A stretch of 64,000 bases of DNA from Emticicia oligotrophica DSM 17448 (GCF_000263195.1 NC_018748.1:3906001-3970000), one strand, 5' to 3'. Positions 15,986-25,143 are shown, counted from the stretch's first letter. A program made the numbers and translations. Notes: generated by a model not told the origin, from the sequence alone.

Positions 15986-17302
15986 ATGCCTCTGCTAGTA
16001 ACTGTAATTAGTCTGTTAGTGCTTATTTTACTGATTTCATATTTTAAAGTTCATACTTTTTTAGCATTCTTGACGGTTTCTTTCGGGGCAGGTATTGCGT
16101 TGGGAATGAACCCAGAAGCTATTTTAAAATCAATTCAACAAGGAACAGGAAGTACTTTAGGGGCAATTGTAGCGATTATTGCATTGGGTGCCATGTTGGG
16201 TAAGTTAGTAGCCCAAAGCGGTGCTGCACAACGAATTTCAATGCAAATGATGTCGGTTATTGGTACAAGTCGTGTTCGTTGGGCATTTATGGTTACTGGT
16301 TTCATTGTAGGTTTACCATTATTCTATTCGGTTGGCTTTATGCTGTTGGCTCCTTTAGCAATTACGGTGGCCTATCGTTTTAAACTTTCGGCAGTTTATA
16401 TTGCTCTTCCAATGTTGGCTTCGCTTTCAGTAACCCAAGGATATCTACCTCCTCATCCTGCTCCATTGGCATTAGTTAAGCAATTTAATGCTGATATGGG
16501 ACTAACACTTTTCTATGGTATAATTGTGTCTATTCCAGCAATCTTAGTTTCGGGAGCTTTTTTCGGGGCAATTATAAAGAAATATAATGTTTTGCCGAAC
16601 AAATCTTTTATCGCTCCAGAATTAACCGATGAGCAAATGCCCTCAAGTTTCAGCAGTTTTTTTACAGTTCTGCTGCCAATTATTTTAATCAGCTTAGCAT
16701 CTATTTTATTACCTTATTTTTCCAAGGATTTATTGATTCATCAATTATTTGTTTTTTTAGCTGACCCAGTGGCAAGTATGTTTATTGCAGTGGTGGTGGC
16801 AATCTATTTATTAGGTATTAAACAAAGCAAATCATTAACTGAAGTATCTAACTTACTTGGTGATTCTATTAAAGATGTGGCTATGCTGTTTTTGATTTTT
16901 GGTGGGGCTGGAGCTTTAAAACAAGTCCTTACCGATGGGGGAGTAAGTCAATCAATTGCTGATATGATGTCGAATTCATCCATGCACCCGCTTGTTTTAG
17001 GTTGGGGAATGGCTGCTATCATCAGAGTAGCGGTGGGTTCATCAACGGTGGCGGGTATCACCACCGCTGGTTTTATGTTGCCACTTTTGGCTTCTACTCA
17101 TACCGAGCCTCATTTAATGGTTCTCAGTATCGGAGCTGGAAGTATGATGTTTTCCCATGTAAATGATGCTGGTTTTTGGTTATTTCGAGAGTATTTTCAA
17201 CTTTCTATGAGCCAAACCCTTAAAACTTGGTCAGTCATGGAAATACTAGTTTCAGTGATGGGGCTTTTAGGGGTTTTATTTCTGAAGTTTGTAGTTTTAT
17301 AA
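15986..17302 (+). CDS. GntP-family permease (gluconate:H+ symporter type)
   Basis: A 438-residue integral membrane protein with about 12 hydrophobic segments. GntP family marks include GAMLGKLVAQSGAAQ, the LPPHPAP motif (YLPPHPAPLALVKQF), a FGGAGALKQVLTDGG stretch, AVGSSTVAGITTAG, and the HVNDAGFW motif near the C-terminus. Family members import gluconate and related sugar acids with protons. The frame is open from 15935, but the first 17 residues there are not membrane-like and the ATG at 15986 gives the normal N-terminus. No sugar-acid kinase or dehydratase gene is adjacent, so the substrate is open. Confidence 0.92.
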   Translation: MPLLVTVISLLVLILLISYFKVHTFLAFLTVSFGAGIALGMNPEAILKSIQQGTGSTLGAIVAIIALGAMLGKLVAQSGAAQRISMQMMSVIGTSRVRWAFMVTGFIVGLPLFYSVGFMLLAPLAITVAYRFKLSAVYIALPMLASLSVTQGYLPPHPAPLALVKQFNADMGLTLFYGIIVSIPAILVSGAFFGAIIKKYNVLPNKSFIAPELTDEQMPSSFSSFFTVLLPIILISLASILLPYFSKDLLIHQLFVFLADPVASMFIAVVVAIYLLGIKQSKSLTEVSNLLGDSIKDVAMLFLIFGGAGALKQVLTDGGVSQSIADMMSNSSMHPLVLGWGMAAIIRVAVGSSTVAGITTAGFMLPLLASTHTEPHLMVLSIGAGSMMFSHVNDAGFWLFREYFQLSMSQTLKTWSVMEILVSVMGLLGVLFLKFVVL

Positions 17303-17393
17303 TTTTGGGCATAATCTTAAATTTTCTAAATTCTGATTTAGACGTTATTTCTTCCGCTTCATGTCTTTTTATTGAATTGTTTTGAATAAATAT

Positions 17394-17424
17394 TTGTGCA
17401 CCTGCTTGCTATATAATACGTTTG
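17394..17424 (+). promoter_or_regulatory. Promoter of the TetR-led export operon
   Basis: TTG (17394-17396), a 20-base spacer and TACGTTTG (17417-17424) are a full match to the Bacteroidota consensus. Transcription would start near 17431. Confidence 0.75.
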
Positions 17425-17431
17425 TATTAAA

Positions 17432-17449
17432 TTTAACTAAACAGTTAAA
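17432..17449 (+). promoter_or_regulatory. Candidate TetR operator
   Basis: TTTAACTAAACAGTTAAA is a perfect inverted repeat with 7-base arms and a 4-base spacer, placed exactly at the predicted transcription start and 16 bases before the TetR start codon. Size, symmetry and position fit autoregulation by the TetR protein encoded next. Confidence 0.65.
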
Positions 17450-17465
17450 CTAATTGGTTAATTCA

Positions 17466-18074
17466 ATGAAACAACAAAATAGCCAAACCGAAGAAAAAAT
17501 ATTAGAAGCTGCCGAAAAGATATTTTTGAGAGATGGATACGGCGACGCTCGCATGCAAGATATTGCTGATTTGGCAGGAATTAACAAGGCTTTGTTACAC
17601 TATTATTTTCGTTCAAAGGATAATTTATTTGAATATATTTTTGAAAAGAAAATAAGTGTGATGTTTCCGAAGATGGAGGAATTATTTGGCCAAAATCTTT
17701 CATTTTATGAAACAATCTGTGCATTTATTGAAAAATATGTGTCGATTCTGGCAGATAATCCTTATATGCCTTTTTTTGTGATGTCAACTATCAATCGAGC
17801 TGATAGAAAGGATTTTATTAAGAAACTCCCTGTTTCTCTCAATCAAAAACTAATTGAACTTTACATGAAAGATTTATCTGAAAAGAAGGTAAGGGAAGTA
17901 AATCCGATTCAGCTAATCATTTCAATAATTAGTATGTGTGCTTTTCCGTTTATGGCAAGGCCTGTTATTAAAGAAATTACCAAAATTGATGAAGAACAGT
18001 TCAAAATGCTTATGAATTTTAGAGTTGCTGAAATTCAACAATATATCAAATACATTCTTATTCCTAATAGTTGA
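17466..18074 (+). CDS. TetR/AcrR-family transcription regulator
   Basis: A 202-residue repressor. The N-terminal DNA-binding domain is clear (EEKILEAAEKIFLRDG, then MQDIADLAGINKALLHYYFRSKDNLFEYIF split over helices 2-4); the C-terminal ligand domain is not specific. A TTG at 17454 would add four residues, but the ATG at 17466 is the natural start. It heads a run of seven genes that build an export system, and a palindrome at 17432-17449 probably lets it control itself and the exporter. The inducer is unknown. Confidence 0.95.
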   Translation: MKQQNSQTEEKILEAAEKIFLRDGYGDARMQDIADLAGINKALLHYYFRSKDNLFEYIFEKKISVMFPKMEELFGQNLSFYETICAFIEKYVSILADNPYMPFFVMSTINRADRKDFIKKLPVSLNQKLIELYMKDLSEKKVREVNPIQLIISIISMCAFPFMARPVIKEITKIDEEQFKMLMNFRVAEIQQYIKYILIPNS

Positions 18075-18137
18075 TTTACTTTTGATTGAATAGAAATAAT
18101 CAATCGAATCTTACAAATTTTTAACAATTTTCAAGAA

Positions 18138-19403
18138 ATGAAACAATTAAGCACTTTACTTACTTTCGTGCTGCTATTGAAGGGTTTCTTAGTTTCGGGG
18201 CAAACTTCGCTGCAATCTTGTATTGATTTGGCGGAAAGAAATAATCCTCAAGCTAAACTTTTACCATTGGTTGCAGAGGCTGAAGCCTTGCAAATAGCAG
18301 CATTGAATAAAAATTATCTACCACAAACCTCTGTGGGTGGTCAAGCTACTTGGCAATCGGCCGTAACAAGTTTGCCCATTTCATTGCCCAATATTAAGGT
18401 TCCTACTATTTCTAAAGACCAATATAAGGCAACTTTAGAAGTAACTCAAACAGTTTGGGACGGTGGCTTAACCAAAAGTCAAAAACAAATAGCAACTGCA
18501 TCTGCAAATGCCGATTCTCGAAATATTGAAAGCAATTTGTATCTGATTCGTGAGCAAATTTCTAACCTATATTTTGGAATTTTATTGGCAGAAAAACAAT
18601 TTCAAAATACTGAAATCATTAAAAATGACATTGAAAGCCAACTAAAAAAGCAAAGTGCAAACTTAGACAATGGAACGGCAATCAAAAGCAATTTAATGAT
18701 GCTTGAAGCTCGATTAATTGAGTTAAAGCAGCAGCAAAGAGAGATTAAAAGTAGAAAATTAGCCGCATTAAAAGGACTTTCAATTTTAACAGGAAAAGAG
18801 TTTTTAGAAAATACAGTTTTAGAAGAACCTCGTTTGGCAATGGCTGAAAATGCAGGTATAGACCGTCCAGAATTAAAGTATTTTGATGCACAAAAATCAT
18901 TAGCAGAAGCAAATAAATTAGGCATAAAATCGAAATATGCTCCTAAGTTAAATCTTTTTGCCACGGGTGGTTATGGTCGTCCAGGTTTGAATATGCTTTC
19001 TCCAGATTTTGCCACTTATTTTATCGGTGGAGTTTCATTACGTATTCCACTTTCAAATTTTTATTTGAAAACCAAAACATCAGATTTACGCCAAATTGAT
19101 ATCAATAAAGAGAAAATTGAGCAACAAAAAGCCCTTTTCTTACAGCAAACTCAATTGAAATTGGCCACTCAGAACGAAGATTTTCTAAAACTTCAAGATC
19201 AAATCAAAGAAGACCAACGCCTGATTGAAATTCGTGGATACATGAAAAAAGTTGCTGAAAATCGACTTGAAAACGGCATGATTACCGTGAGCGATTATAT
19301 AACAGAGGTAGATAACGAATCAATAGCTAAACAAAATTTGAGTTTACACCAAATTCAACAAATGCAGATTATCAATAATATTAAAATTTTGAAAGGAAAC
19401 TAA
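18138..19403 (+). CDS. TolC-family outer-membrane efflux protein
   Basis: A 421-residue protein with signal peptide (ends LVSGQ) and two OEP repeats with long helices (LQSCIDLAERNNPQAK start; VWDGGLTKSQKQIA; the second repeat begins near ELKYFDAQKSLAEANK). It ends in LENGMITVSDYITEVDNESIAKQ-type helices, given here only in part. TolC proteins form the outer-membrane duct of tripartite exporters. It is 63 bases after the TetR gene and 24 bases before the adaptor gene, so the whole duct is encoded together. Confidence 0.94.
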   Translation: MKQLSTLLTFVLLLKGFLVSGQTSLQSCIDLAERNNPQAKLLPLVAEAEALQIAALNKNYLPQTSVGGQATWQSAVTSLPISLPNIKVPTISKDQYKATLEVTQTVWDGGLTKSQKQIATASANADSRNIESNLYLIREQISNLYFGILLAEKQFQNTEIIKNDIESQLKKQSANLDNGTAIKSNLMMLEARLIELKQQQREIKSRKLAALKGLSILTGKEFLENTVLEEPRLAMAENAGIDRPELKYFDAQKSLAEANKLGIKSKYAPKLNLFATGGYGRPGLNMLSPDFATYFIGGVSLRIPLSNFYLKTKTSDLRQIDINKEKIEQQKALFLQQTQLKLATQNEDFLKLQDQIKEDQRLIEIRGYMKKVAENRLENGMITVSDYITEVDNESIAKQNLSLHQIQQMQIINNIKILKGN

Positions 19404-19427
19404 GCATTCGCTAAAAGCAAACATACA

Positions 19428-20411
19428 ATGAAAACAATCTATCAAACATATTTTGCCGTGGCCTTGACTCTTGGCATTACGGCTTGTAATTCATCAAAAA
19501 CAGATTTCGATGCCACCGGCGTTTTTGAAGCAGAAGAGGTTATAATTTCGTCAGAATCTAATGGAAAATTACTGGCGTTAAATATAACAGAAGGTGATGC
19601 CTTAACAGTAGGGCAGGAGGTTGGACAAGTTGATTGTCAGAATATCAACCTTCAAAAAGCTCAAACAGAGGCTAGTATTGCGGCTCTAAAACTCAAACAA
19701 AATGAGGCTACTCCACAAGTGAAAATTTTAGAAAAACAAATTGAAACCCAAAAAGCTGTTTTAGCTACCCAAAAGGAACAATTAACTCTATTAGAAAAAG
19801 AACGTAAACGTCTTCAAAACTTAGTCAATGCAGAGGCTGCACCAACTAAGCAATTAGATGACATTGTGGGTCAAATTGAAATTTTGAAGAAACAAATGAC
19901 AAGCACTCAAAGTCAAATTGAAGTAATTTCTCAGCAAATTTCATCGCAGAAAGAACAAATTAGTATCCAAAATCGTGGAATTTTAAGTGAAACTCAGCCT
20001 TTGCAAGTACGTGTCTCTCAAATTGACGAACAATTAGGACATTGTAAAGTAATTAATCCAATTGCGGGAACGGTATTAGTAAAATATGCTGAATCGAATG
20101 AAATGACAGGTATGGGTAAACCACTTTATAAGATTGCTGACTTAAGTACGATGACACTGCGTGCCTATGTTTCGGGTACACAACTCGGACAAGTAAAGGT
20201 TAATCAACCAGTGAAGATTTTTATTGATAATGGAAAAGATGCTTACAAAGAAATGCAAGGTACTATTACTTGGATTTCAAGTAAAGCTGAGTTCACTCCA
20301 AAAACCATTCAGACCAAAGATGAACGTGAAAATTTGGTTTATGCAGCCAAAATTAAAGTGAAAAATGATGGATTCATCAAGATAGGAATGTATGGTGAAG
20401 TGAAATTTTAA
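19428..20411 (+). CDS. HlyD-type membrane fusion (adaptor) protein
   Basis: A 327-residue periplasmic adaptor. The N-terminus has a lipobox-like GITAC at about residue 20, so it is probably a lipoprotein. A biotinyl-lipoyl half (GVFEAEEVIISSESNGKLL) is followed by a long coiled coil (about 75-195, many Gln, Lys and Glu), then the second half (HCKVINPIAGTVLVKYAE) and a beta-barrel part (LRAYVSGTQLGQVKV). It bridges the ABC transporter and TolC. In the same operon, 11 bases before the first ATPase gene. Confidence 0.93.
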   Translation: MKTIYQTYFAVALTLGITACNSSKTDFDATGVFEAEEVIISSESNGKLLALNITEGDALTVGQEVGQVDCQNINLQKAQTEASIAALKLKQNEATPQVKILEKQIETQKAVLATQKEQLTLLEKERKRLQNLVNAEAAPTKQLDDIVGQIEILKKQMTSTQSQIEVISQQISSQKEQISIQNRGILSETQPLQVRVSQIDEQLGHCKVINPIAGTVLVKYAESNEMTGMGKPLYKIADLSTMTLRAYVSGTQLGQVKVNQPVKIFIDNGKDAYKEMQGTITWISSKAEFTPKTIQTKDERENLVYAAKIKVKNDGFIKIGMYGEVKF

Positions 20412-20422
20412 ACCAAGCCGCT

Positions 20423-21340
20423 ATGTCATCAGTCATTATTGAAAATATCACTAAAACTTACGATAAAGGCACTGTAAAAGCCTTAGATAGGGTAAGTTTT
20501 GAAGTGAAATCAGGCGAATTATTCGGACTTATCGGTGCAGATGGTGCAGGTAAAACAACCCTTTTTAGAATCTTAACCACCTTATTGATTCCTGATTCGG
20601 GAAAAGCAATAGTTGCAGGTTATGATGTGGTGAAGGATTTCAAGCAAATTAGGCAAATTGTGGGCTATATGCCGGGTAAGTTTTCCTTGTATCAAGATTT
20701 GAGTATTGAAGAAAATCTAAACTTTTTTGCAACTGTTTTTGGTACTACCGTTGAAGAAAACTACGAATTGATTCGAGAAATATATGTGCAAATCGAACCT
20801 TTTAAAAAGCGTTTAGCTGGCAAACTTTCAGGTGGAATGAAGCAAAAGTTGGCCCTTTGTTGTGCCTTGATTCACGAACCTAAAGTTTTATTCTTGGATG
20901 AACCCACAACGGGTGTTGACCCAGTTTCGAGAAAAGAATTTTGGGAAATGTTGGGAAGATTGAAGGAGCGGGGAATTACTATAATTGTTTCTACGCCCTA
21001 TATGGATGAAGCGAAACTTTGTGATAGAATTGCCTTAATTCAAAATGCAAAGATTTTGGATGTCGATACATTAGATGGAATTTTAACTAAAAATAAGCAA
21101 AATCTATTGGCAGTTAGCAGCGATAATATGTATCATCTTTTGAAGGATTTGAGAGCTTATCCCGATGCTGTTTCTTGTTTTGCTTTTGGTCAACATCATC
21201 ATTTACAGGTGAAAAATGCCTCATCAAGCATTGAAAACTTAAGTGAATACCTCACTGAGCACCAACATTCCAATATTTCTATTGAGGCAATTAATCCAGA
21301 TATTGAAGATACTTTTATAAAACTTATGCAAGATGCTTAA
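20423..21340 (+). CDS. ABC exporter ATPase with altered Q- and H-loops
   Basis: A 305-residue ATP-binding subunit similar to one half of YbhF-type exporters. Walker A GADGAGKTT (Lys44), signature LSGGM (135-139), Walker B with Glu160 (LFLDEPTTGVDP). Two residues are unusual: the Q-loop glutamine is Gly85 (GYMPGKFSLY) and the H-loop histidine is Pro192 (STPYMDEA). About 80 residues follow the core domain. Its stop overlaps the start of the next ATPase gene by 8 bases, which fits tight stoichiometry. See the partner for the complementary change. Confidence 0.94.
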   Translation: MSSVIIENITKTYDKGTVKALDRVSFEVKSGELFGLIGADGAGKTTLFRILTTLLIPDSGKAIVAGYDVVKDFKQIRQIVGYMPGKFSLYQDLSIEENLNFFATVFGTTVEENYELIREIYVQIEPFKKRLAGKLSGGMKQKLALCCALIHEPKVLFLDEPTTGVDPVSRKEFWEMLGRLKERGITIIVSTPYMDEAKLCDRIALIQNAKILDVDTLDGILTKNKQNLLAVSSDNMYHLLKDLRAYPDAVSCFAFGQHHHLQVKNASSSIENLSEYLTEHQHSNISIEAINPDIEDTFIKLMQDA

Positions 21341-22079
21341 CGAAGAAATTGTCATAAAAACGAATAAGTTGACCAAGACTTTCGGAGATTTTACAGCCGT
21401 CAATGCCATCAGTTTTGAAGTAAAATCGGGAGAAATATTTGGGTTTTTAGGAGCGAATGGTGCTGGCAAAACTACCGCCATGCGTATTTTATGCGGCTTG
21501 CTTTCGCCAACTTCGGGCGAGGCAAAGGTAGCTGGTTATGATGTTTACAAAGAAAATGAGTCAATCAAACGACACATTGGCTATATGAGTCAAAAGTTTT
21601 CTTTGTACGAAAACCTAACCGTTAAAGAAAATATTGAGTTTTTTGGCGGGATTTATGGACTTTCCCGCAAAGAATTGAAAGAAAAAGGAAATGATTTGAT
21701 TAATCGATTGGGAATGGAGAAGGAGGCCGATAAGTTAGTTGGTTCTTTACCTTTGGGTTGGAAACAAAAAATTTCTTTCTCAACGGCCATTTTACACCAA
21801 CCTAAAATTGTATTCTTAGACGAACCAACGGGTGGTGTTGACCCAATCACTCGTCGTCAATTTTGGGATATGATTTATGAAGCTACCGATTCGGGCATTA
21901 CAGTTTTCGTAACTACTCACTATATGGACGAAGCTGAATATTGCAATCGTGTTTCGATAATGGTTGATGGTTCGATTTCTGCCCTTGATACCCCACATAA
22001 TCTCAAACAACAATTTGAAACCGATTCTATGGAAGGCGTATTCTTGAAACTAGCTCGTCAAGCCAAGCGAGGAGATTAA
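21333..22079 (+). CDS. ABC exporter ATPase with altered signature motif
   Basis: A 248-residue ATP-binding subunit. Walker A GANGAGKTT (Lys46), Q-loop Gln87 (GYMSQKFSLY), Walker B with Glu164 (VFLDEPTGGVDP) and H-loop His196 (TTHYMDEA) are all normal, but the signature is LPLGW (139-143) instead of LSGGQ. It overlaps the preceding ATPase gene by 8 bases. Paired with that subunit, the two would form one normal and one degenerate ATP site, as in several known heterodimeric ABC transporters. The heterodimer itself is inferred. Confidence 0.94.
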   Translation: MLNEEIVIKTNKLTKTFGDFTAVNAISFEVKSGEIFGFLGANGAGKTTAMRILCGLLSPTSGEAKVAGYDVYKENESIKRHIGYMSQKFSLYENLTVKENIEFFGGIYGLSRKELKEKGNDLINRLGMEKEADKLVGSLPLGWKQKISFSTAILHQPKIVFLDEPTGGVDPITRRQFWDMIYEATDSGITVFVTTHYMDEAEYCNRVSIMVDGSISALDTPHNLKQQFETDSMEGVFLKLARQAKRGD

Positions 22080-22156
22080 ATCCCTTATAAATTGAATTTC
22101 TCCAAAGGTGATACATACAATATTACTGGTTTTTCCAGTTGACCTTTAATCAAAAT

Positions 22157-23263
22157 ATGAAACTATTTTTTTCATTTATACGCAAAGAATTTTGGCATGT
22201 ACTTCGCGATACTCGCAGTTTAGTGATTTTGCTTGGAATGCCCGTCATGATGATGCTTTTGTTTGGTTTTGCTTTATCAAACGAAGTAAAAAACTCAAAT
22301 ATTGGTGTTCTAGATTTATCTCATGATGAAACTACCCAGTTGTTAACCGATCGTTTTGACCAAAGTAGGTATTTCTCAGTAACAAAAAATCTAACGCGTG
22401 AAAGTCAAATCGAAGAAGCATTTCGTAAAAACGAGCTTCGAATGGTTGTCATTTTTCCACCAAAATTCCGTGAAGGTTTACTTCATAACAATCAAGCACA
22501 AATTAGATTAGTTGGAGATGCCACCGACCCGAATACTTCAAATATCATGATTAACTATGCTTCGGCAATTTTACGTGATTATCAGAATGAGTTGTTTGGC
22601 GAGCAAAAACTACCTTATCAAATTAATGTAGAAAGTAGTATGCTCTATAATCCTAAACTAAGTAGTAGTTTCAACTTTGTACCCGGTGTAATGACCTTAA
22701 TTCTGATGCTGTTGGGAGCAATGATGACTTCAGTTTCTATTGTAAAAGAGAAAGAAAAAGGTACGATGGAAATTTTACTAGTTTCGCCTATGCGTCCATT
22801 AATGGTAGTGATAACGAAGGCAATACCTTACCTTTTGCTCTGTTTTATTGATGTTTTATTGATTTTGCTCTTAGCCTATACTGTTCTTGAAATGCCGTTG
22901 AGAGGAAATCTATTCCTGCTTTTAGCTGAAAGTATCTTGTTTATTTTCACTACACTTTCACTCGGATTATTGATTTCCAACTTGGTTGACAAACAACAAA
23001 CCGCCATGTTTATATCATTGGTAGGTTTAATGATGCCCGCTTTGATATTCAGCGGTTTCATGTTTCCGCTGGAGAATATGCCATTACCTATGCAAATCAT
23101 AAGTAATCTCGTTCCAACAAAATGGTATTACAGTATTGTTAGTAGTATAATGGTGAAAGGTTTAGGCATTAAGTTTATCTGGAAACAAACCTTGATATTA
23201 GTAGCCATGACTGTTTTTTATTTGGCAGTAGCCATGAAGAAATTTAAGATTAGATTGGAGTAA
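22157..23263 (+). CDS. ABC-2 type permease (first)
   Basis: A 368-residue membrane protein with the ABC-2 layout: one N-terminal membrane segment (RSLVILLGMPVMMMLLFGFAL in part), a large external domain (about 50-175), then five hydrophobic segments, with the ABC-2 region EKEKGTMEILLVSPMRP near 205. It is like YbhS/YbhR. A TTG at 22139 extends the frame by six residues; the ATG at 22157 is preferred. Together with the next permease and the two ATPases it forms the inner-membrane exporter. Confidence 0.93.
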   Translation: MKLFFSFIRKEFWHVLRDTRSLVILLGMPVMMMLLFGFALSNEVKNSNIGVLDLSHDETTQLLTDRFDQSRYFSVTKNLTRESQIEEAFRKNELRMVVIFPPKFREGLLHNNQAQIRLVGDATDPNTSNIMINYASAILRDYQNELFGEQKLPYQINVESSMLYNPKLSSSFNFVPGVMTLILMLLGAMMTSVSIVKEKEKGTMEILLVSPMRPLMVVITKAIPYLLLCFIDVLLILLLAYTVLEMPLRGNLFLLLAESILFIFTTLSLGLLISNLVDKQQTAMFISLVGLMMPALIFSGFMFPLENMPLPMQIISNLVPTKWYYSIVSSIMVKGLGIKFIWKQTLILVAMTVFYLAVAMKKFKIRLE

Positions 23264-23344
23264 TCCTTAAGGGAATTTGATTCATTAATGATTAGGCTTC
23301 AAAGAAAATCTTCCGAAGTCTGAAGAAACTAATTCAACATTGAC

Positions 23345-24466
23345 ATGAGAAATCTTTCATTTATATTACAAAAAGAGTTTAGGCAAATTTTTAGAGATAA
23401 AACCATTCTCCGAATGATGTTTATCATGCCTATTCTTCAGCTCATCATTATTCCATTAGCTGCCGATTATGAGATAAAACACTTGTCAATTAGTGTAATT
23501 GACCAAGACCATTCAACTTATTCAAAAAGACTTATAACAAAGCTTACTTCATCGGGCTATTTTAGATTGGTGCAATATGATAATTCATATGCTAAAGCTC
23601 TGGAAAATGTTGGTAATGGAAAAACTGATTTAATTTTAACAATTCCTACCCATTTTGAACGTAATTTAATCAAAGAAAATAAGGCAACTTTAGCTTTAGC
23701 GGCCGATGCCGTTAGTAATACCAAAGCAGGCTTGGGTTCATCTTATGCTACCCAAATTATCAATGATTTCAATAATGAAATTCGTGAAGAATGGATTCGA
23801 ATGCCTAGGTTTAATGATATGCCACAAATCCTGATTACAAATGCTAATTGGTATAATCCCCACATTGATTATCATTTGCTTATGGTGCCTGGGATTTTGG
23901 CCATTTTGGTTACAATGGTTGGTAGTTTTCTTGCAAGTTTGAATATCGTTTCAGAGAAAGAAATAGGCACGATTGAGCAAATTAATGTTACTCCTATTAA
24001 GAAACACGAATTTATTTTAGGTAAACTTATACCATTTTGGGTATTAGGAATGATTACCGTAACGATAGGTATGTTGGTGGCTTTTGCTATTTTTAGAATT
24101 ATCCCGCAAGGTTCTTATTTGATAGTTTATTTATTTTCAGGTGTTTACCTATTAAGTGTGCTCGGAATAGGTTTACTTTTAAGTACTTTTTCAGATTCGC
24201 AACAACAAGCCACTCTTTTTGCCTTCTTTTTTATGATGGTCTTTGTACTCATGAGCGGACTTTACACGCCTATTGAGAGTATGCCAAGTTGGGCAAAAGT
24301 GATTGCCTATTGTAATCCACCGATGTATTTTGTGAAAGTTATTCGTTCTGTATTTATCAAAGGAAGTGGCTTTGCAGATATGCTACCAGAATTTGCAGCA
24401 ATTGTAGTTTTTGCCATTTTCTTTAATGTACTAGCCATTCTAAATTATCGAAAAAGAAGTGCCTAA
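23345..24466 (+). CDS. ABC-2 type permease (second)
   Basis: A 373-residue paralogue of the preceding permease with the same plan: N-terminal segment after LQKEFRQIFRDKTILRM, external domain, SEKEIGTIEQINVTPIKKHE near 205, and five C-terminal membrane segments. It is the last gene of the operon and ends 2 bases before the converging PsbP-like gene, so there is no room for a terminator before it. Confidence 0.94.
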   Translation: MRNLSFILQKEFRQIFRDKTILRMMFIMPILQLIIIPLAADYEIKHLSISVIDQDHSTYSKRLITKLTSSGYFRLVQYDNSYAKALENVGNGKTDLILTIPTHFERNLIKENKATLALAADAVSNTKAGLGSSYATQIINDFNNEIREEWIRMPRFNDMPQILITNANWYNPHIDYHLLMVPGILAILVTMVGSFLASLNIVSEKEIGTIEQINVTPIKKHEFILGKLIPFWVLGMITVTIGMLVAFAIFRIIPQGSYLIVYLFSGVYLLSVLGIGLLLSTFSDSQQQATLFAFFFMMVFVLMSGLYTPIESMPSWAKVIAYCNPPMYFVKVIRSVFIKGSGFADMLPEFAAIVVFAIFFNVLAILNYRKRSA

Positions 24467-24468
24467 AT

Positions 24469-24984
24469 TTATTTGAGCGTAAAACTATTCAAAAATGATT
24501 CAATTAAAGGCTGATAATAATTGTATTTCTTACTTTCGGCCGAAAAAGTTACAATATAAACTTTACTTGATTTTACATAAAAATATTGCCTCCATGTTTG
24601 TTGAAAAGTATCTTTTTCTCCAGTGTAGGTGATACGCATCACATTTGACTTTAGTTTCTTTTTTTCTATCACCTTGAAATTTTTTACAACTTTTGGTAGA
24701 TAATCAATAGAAAATGCCGTGTATTTGTCAACTGTATAGCTGGCAGAAGGTAATGGATTGAAAGTGAGATTGATACTTTCTGTGTAAGTATCAGGCCATG
24801 TAAGGGTATCGCCCGGTGCAAGAATCGTGCACTCATTGGCTGCACAATTAGCTTTTAGTCGCCAACTACTTGGATAATTGATTTTATAAGGTTTAAAATC
24901 TAAAACTTTTATACTATCTGTTAGTGAAGCATTGGCTTTATTGAAGCCTAAAATGATAATCAATACAACGAAAAGTTTTTTCAT
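24469..24984 (-). CDS. Secreted PsbP/DcrB-like protein
   Basis: A 171-residue protein with a signal peptide (MKKLFVVLIIILGFNKANA). The rest has the order seen in small PsbP/DcrB-like domains: KINYPSSWRLK near the N-terminus, a middle strand region (ESINLTFNPLPSASYTVDKY), then FKVIEKKKLKSNVMRITYTG and a C-terminal RQYFYVKSSKVYIVTFSAE with a final helix. Two Cys (about 48 and 53) in KANCAANEC could form a disulfide. Such domains are structural and not tied to one function. The fold is a tentative reading. Confidence 0.7.
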   Translation of the reverse strand: MKKLFVVLIIILGFNKANASLTDSIKVLDFKPYKINYPSSWRLKANCAANECTILAPGDTLTWPDTYTESINLTFNPLPSASYTVDKYTAFSIDYLPKVVKNFKVIEKKKLKSNVMRITYTGEKDTFQQTWRQYFYVKSSKVYIVTFSAESKKYNYYQPLIESFLNSFTLK

Positions 24985-25012
24985 ATATTAAAGATTTTAT
25001 TTTGCTGTTTTC

Positions 25013-25040
25013 AGACTTCTCAATCAGAGAAGTCTTTTTT
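25013..25040 (+). terminator. Hairpin with T-run on the plus strand
   Basis: AGACTTCTC (25013-25021) and GAGAAGTCT (25027-25035) pair with a five-base loop, followed by T-rich sequence on the plus strand. It could stop plus-strand transcripts running out of the exporter operon across the PsbP-like gene. On the minus strand it lies just after the 33-residue gene but lacks a T-run. Confidence 0.6.
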
Positions 25041-25041
25041 A

Positions 25042-25143
25042 TTAATTCTTCTTCTTTGGTCCGCCAATTTTATAAATTAAATAGCCAAATCCTATTAAGA
25101 AATGTAGAATAATAATTGCCCCGACGATATAATAAGTAGTCAT
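25042..25143 (-). CDS. 33-residue single-span membrane peptide
   Basis: A short frame (ATG at 25143, TAA at 25042) encodes MTTYYIVGAIIILHFLIGFG followed by YLIYKIGGPKKKN. It is one long hydrophobic segment with a positively charged tail, the pattern of a small inner-membrane protein with its C-terminus inside. I recall similar tiny proteins in Bacteroidota, but the match cannot be verified here. An inverted repeat (ATTTATTT 25153-25160, AAATAAAT 25163-25170) lies 10 bases upstream of the start. Confidence 0.6.
   Translation of the reverse strand: MTTYYIVGAIIILHFLIGFGYLIYKIGGPKKKN

Noticed and set aside
20996-21004. Pro192 in the first exporter ATPase as a sequencing error
   Set aside because: The Q-loop is altered in the same subunit and the partner has the complementary change, so a real degenerate site is more likely.
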